19,930 nucleotides of DNA from Hydnum rufescens UP504 (lineage: Eukaryota; Basidiomycota; Agaricomycetes; Cantharellales; Hydnaceae): positions 1-19,930 of the forward strand of contig MU128927.1 in NCBI GenBank assembly GCA_014904985.1. The letters are read 5' to 3'. The notes beneath the pieces are model-generated. The model made no database searches, was not told the origin of the DNA, and was given only the letters and a program-made list of their open reading frames with translations. Both the position numbers and the translations under genes were made by a program. This document shows positions 1 through 10,586 of the stretch, piece by piece. How positions within the stretch are numbered: the stretch's first letter is position 1; each line of letters starts with the position of its first letter.

Positions 1-415
1 CGTATAAGACTGAACATAGAAGACCTGCTTCCCGCGAAGGAACTTGGAGACAGAAGAACCTGAAGCAGCCCAAATGGCATCTCCATCCATTAGTAGAGAT
101 GTGATGGGAAGCTCAAGGTCAGGCCCTTTACTACCCAAGTCAAAATTCCAAGCCTCAGGATAGAGCGGCTGAACAGACCGATGAATTGAAGGGTCATTTT
201 ATCACCCTCCCACATCGCCCATGCCTTCCCAAGACAAGTAACAATGTGAATTCGTGGAAGTGCAGAGGAACCCTTGGTTGAGCGTGTCTGGACACTAAAT
301 GGGACATGATTTGTAACAAAACCTAGAGCACGGAATGGGACGAATAGACGCCGCGAAGGATTTATCGAGGGGTTCCCGTTTTATCATGCCTCACCCTTTT
401 GCGAGGAGGCGCCAT
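1..415 (-). CDS. UTP21: UTP21/WDR36-like U3 snoRNP subunit, N-terminal part (runs off the window)
   Basis: Utp21 (WDR36) is a nucleolar WD40 subunit of the small-subunit processome, needed for 18S pre-rRNA processing. Read on the minus strand, the start MAPPRKRVRHDK leads into the family's conserved N-terminal blocks: FRALGFVTNHVPFSVQTR, then IHIVTCLGKAWAMWEGDK, then DGDAIWAASGSSVSKFLRGK. I chose the ATG at 415-413 because it gives the usual short basic leader before the first block. About 138 residues are visible; the rest of the gene lies left of position 1. Two single-base losses are needed to keep the frame, near 367-373 (next to a C run) and near 175. As the protein is essential, these are more likely sequence errors than mutations. 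No intron is obvious in the visible part. Family assignment is from remembered motif order, not a search. Confidence 0.82.
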
Positions 416-1105
416 GCCTCCTTTTACCGTGTGCCACAAGAAAGGCAAAGTTTCGTCGGAATAAAGCGAAAGACTTCCCACGATCGGTAAGAGACACCAG
501 TTCCGAGTTCACTAAACAGGGTTGCAGAACTCGCGAGTTGCTGCATACCGGTAGACCCAAGTTCTGGCGACTTCCGGGGATTCAACCGACGGAGTGGAGG
601 AGCACGTCGCAGCCTGACTTGACTCGATAAGACCGGAGTTCAGTCTCTCAACCGGTGATCTGAATCTACGTACATGTTGGCGCTTAGAGATCCACGTTTT
701 ACTTCAGCTGGAAAACCCTATTGGACCACGCAGAAATGGCCGAAAGCCCGTAGTCTCAAGCTGAAGAATTGTCGAAACGTGGCTCGTTTGGCTTTAAGTG
801 GGCAACACCTATCGTATTATCGTTGTTAGACCATGGGCTCATTTTGTTTCCTCATTTTTCCTGATCTCTAGACGAAATTCTTCATGTCGGAGTGTCACAA
901 CCATGTGTGTATGGTACATGCGCAGACCCACTTATCCGTCCCTCAGCATTTTCGTTGGTGGGGGCTGCCGACCACACCTCTCTGGTTGAGGGTCCAAAAT
1001 CCAAAAAAAAATCCTGGTGCGAGCGTTACTGGTGTTAGCCTGTGCGTTTGGGGACCTGGCGCCCTTCAATGTAGGAATGTGGGAATCCCCCAAGGCCAAC
1101 CCCCA
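416..1105. other. Intergenic region upstream of UTP21
   Basis: No coding frame here looks like a conserved protein; the small frames in 798-1198 lack domain-like composition. The stretch has normal CpG density, unlike the right half of the window. It separates the UTP21 start (minus strand) from the plus-strand gene that ends at 1963, so it probably holds both promoters. Confidence 0.5.
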
Positions 1106-1114
1106 ATATATACA
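1106..1114 (+). promoter_or_regulatory. TATA-like box
   Basis: The motif ATATATACA lies about 100 bases before the first plausible coding sequence of the plus-strand gene ending at 1963. This position would suit a core promoter, but a short AT motif is weak evidence alone. Confidence 0.25.
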
Positions 1115-1211
1115 CTGTCGCGCGAAACGAGCACCTGTTTCTGCTCTTCTTGCGCGACTTTTTGGTTTTTTGCGCTAGTGTTTAATCTGTCATTCTAGGT
1201 CATAGCATCCT

Positions 1212-1963
1212 GCATAACATCCTGTCCGAGCGCGAACTCGTGCCCAAAATCCGCAAGAGAACACCTACCCAGAAGTCCACGGGTTCGATGAAGATCGGAC
1301 ATGGGATACAGGAATTGACCATGTCGTCCTCATGACTATGAATTCTTTCTTCCATCGACGGACCACTTGGAGAAAGACCCAACACCGTCGCTGGACCGTC
1401 CCCTCCCGGATCATCTTTTCAACTCGACCTCGAACGTATACCCACTGGCACGCCATGTATTTCCTCTGCGTGATTATTCACCACAGATGCTCGCCTTCGT
1501 CGGTCTGATGTTGTGCCATTTCCTGCCTGGGAGGATCAAGTGCAACCTGCTGCGGCCTTTTCCTAGACGAAGGATAAGTTTCATCACGTTGCGGAGGAGT
1601 TGCTGGTCTCTGCACGGTATAACATTCTACAGTGGCGGTCAGGATCCAAGCTATCGTACATCACTGAATCGTGGCATCGTTTGCACGAAGACGAGGAACT
1701 AGAAGGCCAATTACAGTATCGTAAGGACTTGCTTTCCTTGGCCGGGAAGAAAGGGCGGGGGGTGCAACCATGGGAGCCACGTTTTGGGCGAACGTTCCCG
1801 TCCTACATGCAGAATGGAAAAATTGGAGAGATCGGGAGTTGGTGACGTTTGGGTGCGATGTGCGAGCGAGGATGGAGTGGGAGGATGGTTCGATCTAATG
1901 GACAATGTTCTCGAGAATGCGAAGGAGCAACCAGTCTACATCGGTTCTACACATCCTAGGTAG
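1212..1963 (+). CDS. Unrecognised protein-coding gene, frameshifted, start uncertain
   Basis: I do not recognise the family. Coding character appears when frames are joined across single-base losses. Blocks in order: RHVFPLRDYSP (about 1450-1485), then DARLRRSDVVPFPAWEDQVQ (about 1488-1547), then KFHHVAEELLVSARYNILQW (about 1574-1633) running on to YRKDLLSLAGKKGRG, then VPVLHAEWKNWRDRELVTFG (about 1797-1856) and DVRARMEWEDGSI, then MDNVLENAKEQPVYIGSTHP before the TAG at 1961-1963. Frame changes fall near 1486, in the G run at about 1756-1762, and near 1897; each behaves as one missing base. An in-frame TAG near 1558 is unexplained. The acidic, tryptophan-rich C-terminal half looks like a soluble globular protein. 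The 5' end, start codon and any introns cannot be placed. It could also be a decayed copy. Confidence 0.4.
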
Positions 1964-2595
1964 GGCAGGCAGAATTCATGCGTGTTTAGCTGGCATTTGT
2001 GAGGAAGAGAAAATCCGCGATTCGTCTAATCGGTTAAACGCCTCCGATGCACCAAGAGGTAGCAAGTCGACAACCCCCGAAGGAGGGCCTCAAATTTTGC
2101 GGCGACGGACCGGTAGCGTGCAAAGACAAAAAGGAAAAGATGGAGTGAGGCAGGAGGGTGAACACTAACGGTAGCGTACCGAAGACAACGAGAGAAAATT
2201 ACGAATACAGCAGAGATATGGAACTACCAAAAGGCTGCAAGTGCGCTTGCGAGCATGTGTGCGCGACAGCGGGACCGATTAGCTTAGTGTAACCTTGTTC
2301 CTCGCTTAAACAACAATTAAAACATCTGTGAATTCGAATCGTCGGTACACTAGCCACACGGCGCGATTATCTAATCATTTGTGGTTCCTGATCTTGCTGT
2401 TTGCACCTCGCCCCAGGTTAGAGCGCGCAGCCCTTCACCAATTTCTCTCGGCATAAATTAAGCCCATCGGTTACATTTTCTCGACTGAGCTTGAGGAATC
2501 GCCCCTTCGCTGGCACCCCTGTTCCCTACTATGCAACCGTACCACCTCTCTATAAGTGAGTTTCCCTTCGATTCTCCAGTAACTTACCTTTACTC
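1964..2595. other. Intergenic region, probable promoter and 5' leader of the NLR gene
   Basis: No convincing coding sequence. An AT-rich patch (CATAAATTA near 2452) and pyrimidine-rich stretches around 2500-2600 precede the NLR start, as in many fungal promoters. A GTGAGT donor-like site at 2556 followed by an AG near 2610 could be a leader intron if translation began at the upstream ATG (2531); I could not decide between the two starts. Confidence 0.35.
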
Positions 2596-5500
2596 ATGCG
2601 TATGTTCAAAGGCACTGGTAGAGGGGGGGATGCTCTTGGGGGAGGTGCGAGTGTTGGCGGCGATGGAGGAGGCGTTGCTATCAATTTCAACTGTAAAGCG
2701 TTTCGCTCTAAGACTTTGCCTATTGACTACTCATCCATAGTTTATATTACTCCAGATGTGCGAGCATCCCCAGGCATCGCACGGTTGGCGTCTGTTCGTG
2801 CCCGCCATGCCGAGTATAACTCTGCTCGCAAGGATGCACCCTCGTCATGTCTCGAGGGCACCCGGGTCGATATATTGGCGGAGATTATGTCGTGGTTGGG
2901 CTTGCTGACGACAATGTACACCCTGTGTATTGGCTCAATGGGCTCGCAGGGATTGGTAAATCAACCATCGCAACCACGGTCGCTGAGCGAGCAGAGGAGC
3001 AGGGTATACTGGGGGCAACTTTCTTCTTCTCTCGGAGCGACAGACTCTATGCGATCCGTACACCGTCTTTCCCACCCTTGCCTTCCAACTCGCGAATTCA
3101 GACAATCGATTCAAATCCGTTATCGCAGAGGCCCTCGAAAAAGATGAAGGAATCGAGGACAGAAGTCTATTGCGTCAGCTGGAGGGTTTAATCGTGAACC
3201 CGTTTCTCAGGATCCGTCGGAAGCGGCGTCCCACACTTATCATTCTTGACGCCCTCGACGAATGCGAGGAAAGAGGGGCTACAGACATTCTACGACTTCT
3301 GTTCTCCCATGCAACTCGAATACCATTCCTTCGCATATTCGTCACCAGTAGACCAGAGTTCCACATCTCATCGGTATTCAACCAGTTCGATAATTACGCG
3401 AAAACAATTCTCCATAATGTCGAAGCGTCAGTTATCCGGCAGGATATCGAGCTTTATATTCGAACGGAGTTGGAAAAAATCCCTGGGAGGCTGGGTCTTT
3501 CCATGCCTGCGGATTGGGCCACGGAGGCTGAGAAGCACGCTCTAGTGGAGAGGTCAGGAAAGCTTTTCATTTTCGCTGCGACATGCATACGATTCATTGG
3601 CGACAATCGTGTATTGGCTCCCCGCGAGCACCTCGGCCTTATTCTTGGCGCTCAACCCTTGAAGGTGGAGACCTGTCAGAAGTGATGCCGTACAAGGAGC
3701 TGGACCTCCTTTACACGAGGCTGCTCCGCAAGTCGTTGTCTGATTCGAATCCCCGCCTCATTCAGAATCGCTTCCAGATTGTGGTGGGTAGTGTTGTTCT
3801 GTTGCGCCAGCCCCTTCCGCTTCGTTCCTTAGCCAGGTTCGTCGAGAGCGACATCGAGACGCTCAATAACGTGTTCCGCCACCTTCAATCTGTCATGATT
3901 TCTCCATATGACGAAAATGACGCACCTCGTATCTATCATCCTTCCTTCGTTGACTTTATCACCAACTCTTCACGATGTACCATGGCAGGATTCTTGATCA
4001 CTGCAGTTCCGGTGCACGAGCAGCGGCATGCCCTGCGATGCTTCCATCTGATGAATATGTGCCTCAAACGAGATGTGGCTGGATCGAAGATCCGTCGCTG
4101 CTGAACAGCGAGGTTGATGGATTTGAAGCGAAGGTGGCGAATGCGCTGCCTTTGGAGGTACAATATGCGTGTCGATGTTGGGGATCGCATCTGTCGCGTG
4201 TTGAGATTGGAGATGAGAAGGTGATGGGAGTGTTGGAGGAATTCGCAATGCGGTCGATTTTGTGGTGGATAGAGGCAATGAGTCTCCTCGGAAGTGTCCA
4301 CATCGTTGCCAGCTCCGTTCGGGAGGCGCACCGATGGGCAGTACGTACCTTTATTATTCATTTCTCGATGACCCACTGATTTGATGATGATGGGGATGAC
4401 AGGTGAGTTCGAAATGTAGATCGGCCCTCATTACCCTCCTTGCCGATGCACGGCGGTTCATTCTTGCTCATGCAAAAGTCATAACAGCGAGCGCGCTTCA
4501 TGTATATCATTCTGCATTGCCATTCACACCTCATGACACTGAGTTGTACAAAGTATATTGTAAAGAGACAAGGCATTCCATCCGTGTGCTCCAAGGGATT
4601 GGTCCTCAATGGCCGCAGACTCTGGCCAGTTTACATGGTCATCAACTCCCGGTCTCCTCCATTGCATGTTCATGGGATGGCTTGAAAGTGGCATCAGGCT
4701 CCTATGACCACTCCATACGGTTGTGGGATATTATGTCAGGTTTGCTCATTGCAATCCTAGAAGGCCATAGTAGTTGGGTTAATTCTGTGGCATTTTCGCC
4801 GGATGGATTGCGACTGGCATCGGGCTCTTTTGACTTGTGTGTCCGTCTGTGGGATACCAGTTCTGGTGTCCCCATTGCAGCACTAGAAGGTCATTCAGAT
4901 GATGTTCAGAGTGTGGTATTTTCACCGGATGGGCTACGATTAGCATCAGGCTCCTATGACTGCTCTACACGGTTGTGGGATGCTTCATCAGGTGTGCTCG
5001 TTGCAATCCTAGAAGGCCATACTGGCTGGGTTAATTCCGTCGCATTTTCGCCCGATGGCTCACTACTGGCATCGGGCTCCGTTGACTCTTCCATACGATT
5101 ATGGGATGCTACATTGGGCACTCTTATTTCAATCCTAAGAGGCAACTCTGGTTGGGTTCGTTCCATTGCATTTTCACCGGACGGCTCCAGACTGGCGGGC
5201 ACCGATGATTCATCTGTCCGATTGTGGGACACCACATCTGGTACTCCCACTGCACTCCTAAGTGGTCATACTGATTTGGTTCATTCTGTCGCATTTTCAC
5301 CGGATGGATTGCGACTGGTGTCAGGTTCCAGTGATCAATTGATACAGTTGTGGGACACCACATCGGGCTTACCAGTAACAATCCTAAGGGGCCACACTGG
5401 TCGCGTTAACTCCGTTGTATTTACACCTGATGGGTTGCTACTGTCTGCGGACTCCGATATCTCATCTGTCCAAGTGTGGATATTGGATTGGACATGCCCA

Positions 5501-6515
5501 CTGCAGTACTAGAAGGCCATTCAGGTAATGTGGGTAGTCTCGCATTTTCACCAGATGGCTTGCTACTGGCCTCGGCTCCGGAGACTGTTCCATCTGGTTG
5601 TGGGATGCCATATTAGGCACACCCATTGTAATCCTACAAGGCCATACTGGCTTCATTAATTCTGTTATATTTTCACCGAATGGATCACGACTGGCGTCGG
5701 CCTCCAGGGATGCATCTGTCCGGTTGTGGGATACCGCATCGGGTGCATCCATAGCAATTCTAGATGACCATCTTAGCAGTGTTCTCTGTGTTGCATTTTC
5801 ACCGGATGGCTTGCGACTGGCCTCGGGCTCGGGGGATAGTTCTGTTCGGCTGTGGGATGCCATATCGGGCTCATCTATGGCACTCCTAACAGGTCATTCT
5901 GGCTCGGTGAGGTCTATTGCATTTTCGCCGGATGGCTTGCGACTGGGGTCTGGCTCGGAGGACTGTTCTATTCGCTTGTGGGATGCCATATTGGGCACAC
6001 CCATCACAATCTTAAAGGGCCATTCTCGCCTGCTCAGGTCTGTCGCATTTTCACCAGATGGCTTACAATTAGCCTCGGCATCTTATGACTCATCCGTCCG
6101 GTTGTGGGATGCCATATCGGGCACATCCATCGCAGTCTTAAGTAACCATGTTGGCGAGCTTCATTGTCTTGCGTTTTCCCTTGATGCTCAAACATTGATT
6201 GCAAAAAGTGGCACAGCGACCTTCCTATGGGATTTGACTTCCCAGCCTCTTTGTCGTTTGGATACTGAGTCGTCCACTACGAGGAATCCATCTTTGGTTG
6301 ACCCAATTGACCCCATTTGGTCTTGTGACGGTCGGTGGATAACCATGCGGCGGTTACCAGACAATGATGTTAGACGTATCTGCTATATTCCTCCGTATTA
6401 TAGCCGCAATGTTGATGTTGAAGTCATGGACTCGTCGTTTCAATCTCGAGTGGCATTCGGATGTATTGGTGGTCGTGTTATACTCCTCGATGTTCAAAAT
6501 TGTATGCAGTTTTAG
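2596..6515 (+). CDS. NACHT-WD40 NLR-like protein (STAND NTPase)
   Basis: The product, about 1287 residues after frame correction, is a signal-transduction NTPase of the NACHT class with a C-terminal WD40 propeller, the architecture of fungal incompatibility/innate-immunity proteins such as HET-E and HNWD. Order: a glycine-rich N-terminus of unknown type, the pre-NACHT block CLEGTRVDILAEIMSW, Walker A GLAGIGKST (2940-2966), Walker B LIILDALDEC (3236-3265), VTSRPE (3341-3358), a helical region ending ALHVYHSALPFTP, 13 WD40 repeats and a tail of about 80 residues to the TAG at 6513-6515. One intron (4341-4402) joins HRWA to VSSK. Frame is kept only by assuming one missing base near 2902, 3045, 3680, 4083, 5478 and 5573; the last two fall where repeat sisters read GGG and this copy reads GG. 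No in-frame substitution stop was seen. No HeLo, HET or PNP-type effector is recognisable at the N-terminus. The chosen start gives the longest frame into the NACHT; an upstream exon is possible. Confidence 0.85.
4341..4402 (+). other. Intron of the NACHT-WD40 gene
   Basis: A 62-nt GTACGT...GACAG intron. Removing it joins two complete codons and restores the family's linker between the NACHT-associated helices and the ADARRF/ALHVYHSALPF block. Without it the frame ends at the TGA just before 4380. Confidence 0.8.
4631..6261 (+). repeat. 13 tandem WD40 repeat units, about 126 bp each
   Basis: Thirteen 42-codon units follow one another without linkers. The common core is SVAFSPDGLRLASGS, then a variable four to six residues, then RLWD and a short turn to the next L-x-GH. 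DNA identity between units is high (the stretch encoding FSPDG is almost the same in most), while positions after GH and around the D of the SGS-xD segment vary. Unit 5 lacks one codon (LAGTDDSS in place of LASGSxDSS). Unit 13 is degenerate (SLDAQTL, SGTATFLWD). Thirteen blades could make nearly two seven-bladed propellers. Confidence 0.85.
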
Positions 6516-6952
6516 ACAAGTTACAAACTACAAATGAGTAGAGGGTAGGGGGACGATTCTGCCAAATCACTCATCAATATATCAAATACATGAGGACGAT
6601 CCACATCCTTTTACAAGTGTGGTATGGTATACCCTTCCTGGTTGTAAGCTTGAAGAATGGCCATGATTAATGAGCTGTGAGCCTCTATACGCTAGCAGAC
6701 GGTCTACCATAAGGAAGAGAGGAAGAGAGTCTGAATTTATGCGTTGCTCCCCTATACCCCCCAGTCGACCATACCCTTCCCACTCCAACATACTTCCGGG
6801 TGACGCCCAGGTCGTAATTGCTTCTACAGCTTCTTAACAAGTTCGGGCACCGCCCCGTACGGATCGGCGACGAGGCCCACATCCGCCACCTGGAATCCGA
6901 GTCCCATTCCCAGCCGACCGGGTAGTCAGCGGCAGTGGTAATGATTCAAGAG
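6516..6952. other. Intergenic region between convergent genes
   Basis: No recognisable coding frame. It separates the stop of the NACHT-WD40 gene from the stop of the convergent minus-strand gene, so it should contain both 3' ends. I see no clear hairpin or repeat. Confidence 0.4.
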
Positions 6953-7539
6953 TCAGAAATGCGGTGTGATATCAACATTGTTAATAGCAACGATGGGCTC
7001 GGAGTCTTTCACCCCCTCCAGGTGCTGCATCGCCACGCTGATACAAACAGGGTGCAACTGCTTTGCCAGTCTGCTCAATTTATACATTAGTGTCTGGACG
7101 TCAGGAACCAGGTAATGCGAAGCGACGCTTGACTCTAAGAATAGTAATGCAAACAAAAAACCCTAAGTACATGTCTGCAGGGAATTCGTGACGTATCCGA
7201 CCTCAACGATGGCAACTTTACTGACTCCAACAGCCGCATCGAGGGCATCCGCAAGGGGATCGAGGCTCCCCTTGAAAGTTTCTGGATTCTTCAATGCCTT
7301 TCCGGCCAACACTAGGTGTAGCGCGGTCCCTAATTCAGGGCAATCGGATAAAAAAAACTGGCGATAGCTGTTTCGAGGTGCATTATAGAGGTATCGCTGA
7401 GGGTTACGGGGTCGACCGCCGATGCCTCGACGGAGGACTCTGCAGACGAAGAGGCCTTTGGGAGGGCGGTGGAGCCGACTGTGGAGGTCTTTGCGTGGAG
7501 TGAACATGCAGCTGGAACTTCTAGTCGCGGCGATGGCAT
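6953..7539 (-). CDS. Unrecognised small protein gene convergent with the NLR
   Basis: The frame starts at ATG 7539 (MPSPRLEVPAACSLHAKTST), is rich in Ser/Ala to about residue 45, then reads VDPVTLSDTSIMHLETAIAS. It continues one frame over after an eight-A homopolymer (about 7350-7357, one base missing) into FLSDCPELGTALHLVLAGKA, then an amphipathic, probably helical stretch with LADALDAAVGVSKVAIVEVG. A short intron ending near 7130-7140 probably joins this to a last exon with VQTLMYKLSRLAKQLH and VKDSEPIVAINNVDITPHF before the TGA at 6955-6953; I could not fix the donor site. No membrane segment or signal peptide is visible. The helical, alanine-rich composition fits many soluble fungal proteins, so I propose no function. 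Adjacency to an NLR makes an effector-partner role conceivable, but nothing in the sequence shows it. Confidence 0.45.
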
Positions 7540-7936
7540 TCCGTACCATCACACTTGAAATCAAAGAGGTGGGCTTCGTAGCTCGTAACTTGAACCGAGA
7601 CTTTAAAGCCAAGTATGCACTGCACACAATCCTGGGCACAATATCGACAAGCCGCCCGTTACAAGCTCTCCAGGAATGCCGTGATAGATCGGACTAGGAC
7701 GTTCATCGGGGGAAGGCGTCCTGTCTTTGTCGCTGGTTGACAGAGTCGGAATTGATTCATCTCGAAGGATAGATGTTTATTCTTACAAAAACATATCTTG
7801 TGCATGAGGTCTATCCCAAAGTACAACAATTTGAAGGGCGCCGGTGCACGGTGAAACGTGTTGTGGGCTCATTGCTTAGTCATCACCGGGCCGATATCTG
7901 GCGGACACAGGAACCGGTATCCGGGCAAATTCTTAT
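7540..7936. other. Intergenic flank left of the DNA transposon
   Basis: No coding sequence is supported. It probably contains the promoter of the minus-strand gene starting at 7539. It ends at the TA dinucleotide used as target site by the transposon. Confidence 0.4.
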
Positions 7937-7938
7937 TA

Positions 7939-7965
7939 CAGTCGTGGACAGCCAAAGTCAACAAT
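7939..7965 (+). repeat. Left terminal inverted repeat, Tc1/mariner-like element
   Basis: Perfectly matches the reverse complement of 11109-11135 over 27 bases. Including the TA target site the match extends to 29. Confidence 0.9.
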
Positions 7966-8575
7966 GTTGATTTGCTCCCGAAATATTCATTGAAATCATC
8001 CAGAAATCACCTCAACACCCTCACAAATGCTCTAAGCAGCCTCCTATGTGCTCGGTTGCCATTAATTCTAAATTTTTTTTAACAATTATGAAAAAATTTT
8101 GGCCAGACCCTAAAATCAAGCCCCTCAAGTTCAAAGTCATACCAAAATGTAGCTACTAACTAGGAGAATGTGATTCAGCAGAGAGTATGGCCCCACCTGC
8201 ACCCAGAAAGACAGAAATTGACCATTAGTCGGAGTGCGCCGATGCAGACTCAATTTCGGAAACACCCGACTGGCTGCGAAACCTCTGAGACTATGGGAGA
8301 GGCCCAAATAACTTTGTATTTTCGGCAGGTAAATGACCTGAATAACTCTGATGATTCGGACAATGAAGATTTTGCCTGGGATCCACATGCCTGTTGCGAC
8401 AATAATACTCTGCCTTATGTCGCTAATGAAGATGTGGATCTTGATGGCCCCGATGACAATGTTCTAGAACAGGAGGATATTTGCATAAATAGGGAACTAA
8501 GGTCTCTTTCTGCTGCTATTGATGCAGATGAGTGGCTGCCAAAAGGACAGAAGCGGAAGTTGGAATCTCAGGGAG

Positions 8576-8648
8576 GTGTGCTGCTTCAAAATTCGTTTTT
8601 TTTTCTTTCTCCTTTTTTGTACGGAGGCTTCAATTTATTTTGTGTCAG
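8576..8648 (+). other. Transposase intron 1
   Basis: 73-nt GTGTGC...GTCAG intron. Splicing puts one base of a Gly codon on each side correctly and joins KRKLESQG to GHPKTYIKG, the known family order. Confidence 0.75.
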
Positions 8649-9127
8649 GACATCCGAAGACATATATCAAAGGCCCAGATGTTGCAAGCAAGTCGGAGCG
8701 GACGCAGCGCCGGTACAAAAAGCAAATCACTACTCAAGGAACACTGAATTTTCTTGCCATCTCTCGAGCCCGTCCCATCCCACCACCTATCTATGTCCCC
8801 TCACAGTCCCCCTCGCCTGATGTGGAGATCAACAGTGGCACCCGATCTCTGAGTCCAAATGAACTAGCTGAGTTCCTTCCACTTGTCCCTGTTCCACCTG
8901 TCTGTGCTCCAGGGGGGGACATGCACCCGAAGCGAACTTGTGCAATAAAACCTACTGTAGAAGATTCTAGAGACACGGAGGATGACGAGGATGAAGAAAT
9001 AAATGAATTGATGCAAGGGCATGCATTGTGCTCGCCATTAGAATTACCAGATTGGCCTTACCTCCGCAATGAGATTGACAAGGTCCTGGACAAGGAGAAA
9101 AAAGTACGCCGCCTTCCATACAGCCAG

Positions 9128-9176
9128 GTGAGTGAATCTTCTGGAATGTCGGGATGTTACTCATGAACTCTTTCAG
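9128..9176 (+). other. Transposase intron 2
   Basis: 49-nt GTGAGT...TTTCAG intron between two whole codons, joining RLPYSQ to LNQYQLLHSF. Donor and acceptor are near consensus. Confidence 0.8.
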
Positions 9177-9810
9177 CTTAACCAGTACCAACTGTTGCAC
9201 AGTTTCGCCACTCTTCGGATTAAAGGACTTGGAAGGATTGCAGCCAGCATCCATATTGCCCTGTCTCAACATAAAGGGGAAGGAGCTTGGTTTGCTTGGC
9301 GCATCCGTGCACTTGCGCATCACTTTGAAAAATATGAACAACTTCTGATTGAGTGCCGGGGTGGAAGGCGCAAAGGCTCATGTCACTTGGATGATGAGGA
9401 TGTTAATAGAGCCGCTCGAAGCTGGTTAGAGATGCAAAAGATAGGATCGGTCACTTCGTCCAGATTTTGTCGTGCTCTCAATGCAACCATATTCCCCGAT
9501 CTTGGCATTGCACTCAAGAAACCTCTCTTGAACCGCATGGCACGTTGATGGATGCACAAATTGGGTTTTCGTCAGACAATTCTGCAAAAAGGTGTATATA
9601 TGGACTGGCCATGAGCGTGAGGATGTTATTTGTTATCGGAATGACATTTTCCTTCCCACAATGGCGAAATTTGAGTCCCGTATGGCTCGCTATGAAGGGG
9701 AAGACCTGAAGCGACACTGAGCCAAATCTTCAACCAGGCGAGAAGCGCATCATTGCGCAATTTCATGATGAGAGCTGTTTTCATGCTAACGAGTTCAAAT
9801 CATCTGCATG

Positions 9811-9862
9811 GTGTGCTCTCCATTGATGTCCTTATCCCCTTCCATTCTTACATCTTTGTTAG
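9811..9862 (+). other. Transposase intron 3
   Basis: 52-nt GTGTGC...GTTAG intron that splits a Trp codon (TG|G) and joins HANEFKSSAW to LKAGQSILQKK, restoring the catalytic-domain frame. Confidence 0.75.
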
Positions 9863-10529
9863 GCTAAAGCAGGGCCAATCAATCCTCCAAAAAAAGAGTC
9901 AGGGTCGTCTAATACATGTATCCGATTTTATCAATGAGGAAGATGGACGTCTTATTCAGCATAATGCACATGGCGAAAGTCATCCACGATGCACGAAAAG
10001 TCATCTTTCCAGGTGCTTCGGGAGATTCATGGTGGGACACACAACAGCTTCTTGTACAAGTGGATACTGCGATGGATATTTTTGATGCAACTCATCCCGA
10101 TTGCCAGGCATTATTCATTTTCGATCAATCCTCTGCCCACGTGCATCTCTCAGACCAGATGCCCTTCGAGCCTTTGACATGAATAAGGGCAATGGTGGGA
10201 AACAACGCAAGCAGAAGGACACAATCATTCCATGCACCAATCCCACGATCTCGATGTGTGGCAAGCCACAGAAGATGACAAATGAAAATGGTGAAGCCAA
10301 GGGACTCCAAGCCATGCTTGAGGAGCGTGGCTTTGACATGAAGGGCATGCGTGCTAAATGCACCCCCATATGTCCCTTTGAGAATGATAGGTGCTGTATG
10401 GCACACCTCCTAAGCAGGCAAGATGATTTTGTTAACCAAATATCAATGCTGGAGGCCGCCATAATCAACAGAGGCCACTTGTGTTTATTTTTGCCTAAAT
10501 TTCACTGTGAGCTGAATCCTATCGAGATG

Positions 10530-10586
10530 GTGAGTGCAATATGACTCTTTTTAAGCAATCTAATGATGAATCCCTTAATTATACAG
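10530..10586 (+). other. Transposase intron 4
   Basis: 57-nt GTGAGT...ATACAG intron directly after the catalytic-Glu block ELNPIEM; the next exon begins YWGYAKYHY as in the family. Confidence 0.8.

Noticed and set aside
884..1198. 104-codon plus-strand frame
   Set aside because: Composition is not domain-like, it has no continuation in neighbouring frames, and it lies in the presumed UTP21 upstream region.
2886..2950. Intron with GTCGTGG...GCAG to explain the first NLR frame change
   Set aside because: It would remove the conserved VYWLNGLA segment directly before the P-loop; one missing base explains the data without loss of conserved residues.
2596..6515. Programmed ribosomal frameshifting in the NLR
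   Set aside because: Six sites without shared slippery sequence or structure, and the same kind of break occurs in unrelated neighbours.
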